Source: Pseudomonadales bacterium (GTDB lineage Bacteria > Pseudomonadota > Gammaproteobacteria > Pseudomonadales > JAHRWD01). Taken from it: DNA of 64,000 bases. Below, in pieces: positions 63,347-64,000 of this stretch (within the stretch, counting starts at the first letter, position 1; the number at the start of each line of letters is the position of its first letter). The stretch spans positions 18,860 through 82,859 of the forward strand of contig JAHRWD010000032.1 in assembly GCA_019090315.1 (NCBI GenBank), written 5' to 3'. The translations under genes and the position numbers were made by a program. The notes beneath the pieces were generated by a model. It ran no database searches and was not told where the DNA came from. It saw only the letters and a program-made list of their open reading frames with translations.

Positions 63347-63847
63347 ATGGAAGTCGCTATTCAAATATTGATTGTGGGGGTACTTGCAACGGTAGCCATT
63401 GATATTTGGGCCACTTTTGCGAACAAAATGTTCAAGCTTCCAAGAACCAATTGGGCAATGGTGGGAAGGTGGCTAGGCCACATTCCAAGTGGGAAATTTA
63501 CTCATATTTCAATTAGTTCTTCCCCCACAATAAAATACGAAAATACAGTAGGCTGGGTTTTTCACTACTCAATAGGGTTGAGTTATGCAGCACTCTATAT
63601 TGGACTGGTTTTTACATTCTTGGACGGGATACCAACATTGCTTTCTGCCTGGGTCTTCGGTTTAGTTACGATTTTGTCTCCTTGGTTCGTAATGCAACCG
63701 TGCTTGGGGATGGGTGTATGTGCGGTGAAGGCACCAGAACCAAACTTGGTAAGGATCAATAATTTCATTATCCACTCAATTTTTGGTATAGCACTTTATT
63801 GTGGTTGGATTGGGATAAATGAATTTCTTTATCTAAATCATGTGTAA
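63347..63847 (+). CDS. DUF2938-like membrane protein
   Basis: This 166-residue protein has four hydrophobic helices and the pattern of the DUF2938 family: ATVAIDIWATFANKMFKLP near residue 15, NWAMVGRWLGHIPSGKF, and SPWFVMQPCLGMGVCAVKAPEP near residue 112 with its conserved P, G and C. Function is unknown. The DNA is more AT-rich than the mla operon and codon use differs, so it may have arrived with the mobile element that seems to begin just downstream. Confidence 0.75.
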   Translation: MEVAIQILIVGVLATVAIDIWATFANKMFKLPRTNWAMVGRWLGHIPSGKFTHISISSSPTIKYENTVGWVFHYSIGLSYAALYIGLVFTFLDGIPTLLSAWVFGLVTILSPWFVMQPCLGMGVCAVKAPEPNLVRINNFIIHSIFGIALYCGWIGINEFLYLNHV

Positions 63848-63915
63848 CAGGTAAATCAACGACGCAGTTTTCAGCACCGAACGAACAAAAGATGCGCGCC
63901 CGTTATTGAGGCGTT

Positions 63916-64000
63916 GAGGCTGTAGAAAAACCCAATTCTCCCGCCTAAAATGATAAAATAACGCCTTCAAACGGAGGCGACAACATGGCCCGATTCATAC
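63916..64000 (+). mobile_element. Possible left end of an insertion sequence (partial)
   Basis: After a 70-bp gap, the sequence from about 63916 (TTGAGGCTGTAGAAAAACCC) looks like an insertion-sequence end. It is followed by a strong GGAGG at 63973-63977 and an ATG at 63985 giving MARFI before the window stops. Transposases of the IS1182 type can begin in a similar way, but five residues cannot prove this and the other end is outside the window. Confidence 0.35.
63985..64000 (+). CDS. Partial gene start at window edge, possible transposase
   Basis: ATG at 63985 preceded by a consensus GGAGG ribosome-binding site 7 bp upstream. Only five codons (MARFI) are inside the window, so identity rests entirely on context with the possible insertion-sequence end. 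The only other content of 63848-63984 is that end. Confidence 0.4.

Noticed and set aside
1..64000. CRISPR arrays, rRNA genes, prophage modules or a secondary-metabolite cluster
   Set aside because: No regularly spaced repeats, rRNA sequence, phage structural genes or synthase modules were seen anywhere in the window.

Overview
The window is a 64-kb piece of chromosome from a gammaproteobacterium, most likely a marine or aquatic member of the broad Pseudomonas / Cellvibrionales / Oceanospirillales neighbourhood. The evidence is gene order rather than any species marker. Several blocks match arrangements known from Pseudomonas and relatives: orn/rsgA/psd, rpoD with a tRNA, ribF-ileS-lspA-fkpB-ispH, pilS-pilR-thiO with the minor pilin genes, HAD phosphatase/rppH/lgt/thyA, and mlaFEDCB. 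Overall base composition looks close to 50% GC by eye. A few small genes are visibly AT-rich and look recently acquired.

Layout. 0.1-12.2 kb: a HyuA-like protein, psd, an HDOD-GAF-like protein, rsgA, orn, an MFS carrier, a metallo-beta-lactamase-fold hydrolase, an ArsM-type methyltransferase, lrgAB and dsbB. 12.5-15.5 kb: rpoD, a CAU-anticodon tRNA (probably tRNA-Ile2) and a protein with two receiver domains, the first degenerate. 15.7-21.5 kb: ribF-ileS-lspA-fkpB-ispH. 21.5-34.6 kb: nadE, then the type IV pilus regulators pilS/pilR, thiO, and the minor pilin/PilY1 operon (pilVWX-pilY1-pilE) with fimT divergent. 34.6-43.2 kb: hemN, an AcoX-type kinase-like protein, a DEDDh exonuclease, a DEAD-box helicase, a BrnT/CopG toxin-antitoxin pair, cysZ, a second metallo-hydrolase and ispB. 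43.2-48.0 kb: a uracil-DNA-glycosylase-like protein, a soluble histidine kinase with a receiver-TPR partner, and an FMN-binding glutamate-synthase-like protein. 48.1-53.9 kb: the glycine cleavage operon gcvT-gcvH-gcvPA-gcvPB and an rRNA cytosine methyltransferase. 53.9-55.2 kb: an AT-rich islet with a second BrnT/CopG pair and an unknown STAS-like protein. 55.3-63.3 kb: HAD phosphatase, rppH, NRDE protein, TauE-type exporter, lgt, thyA and the complete mlaFEDCB phospholipid-transport operon. 63.3-64 kb: a DUF2938-like membrane protein and what may be the left end of an insertion sequence.

The most unusual DNA-level signal is a family of small non-coding elements with GAGACC...GGTCTC ends. There are copies at 10308-10505, 28807-28908 and 55959-56169. 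Two are flanked by perfect 5-bp direct repeats, as expected of transposed MITE-like elements. The two long copies share a central palindrome whose outer pair has changed on both sides. The third copy sits inside the minor pilin operon.

A second pattern is that both toxin-antitoxin loci have a perfect inverted repeat directly abutting the toxin start codon and overlapping the predicted promoter. That arrangement suggests autoregulated, leaderless transcripts. Functionally the window is mostly housekeeping (envelope lipids and lipoproteins, isoprenoids, one-carbon metabolism, RNA turnover) plus type IV pilus assembly and several signalling proteins. I found no CRISPR array, rRNA operon, prophage or recognisable biosynthetic cluster.
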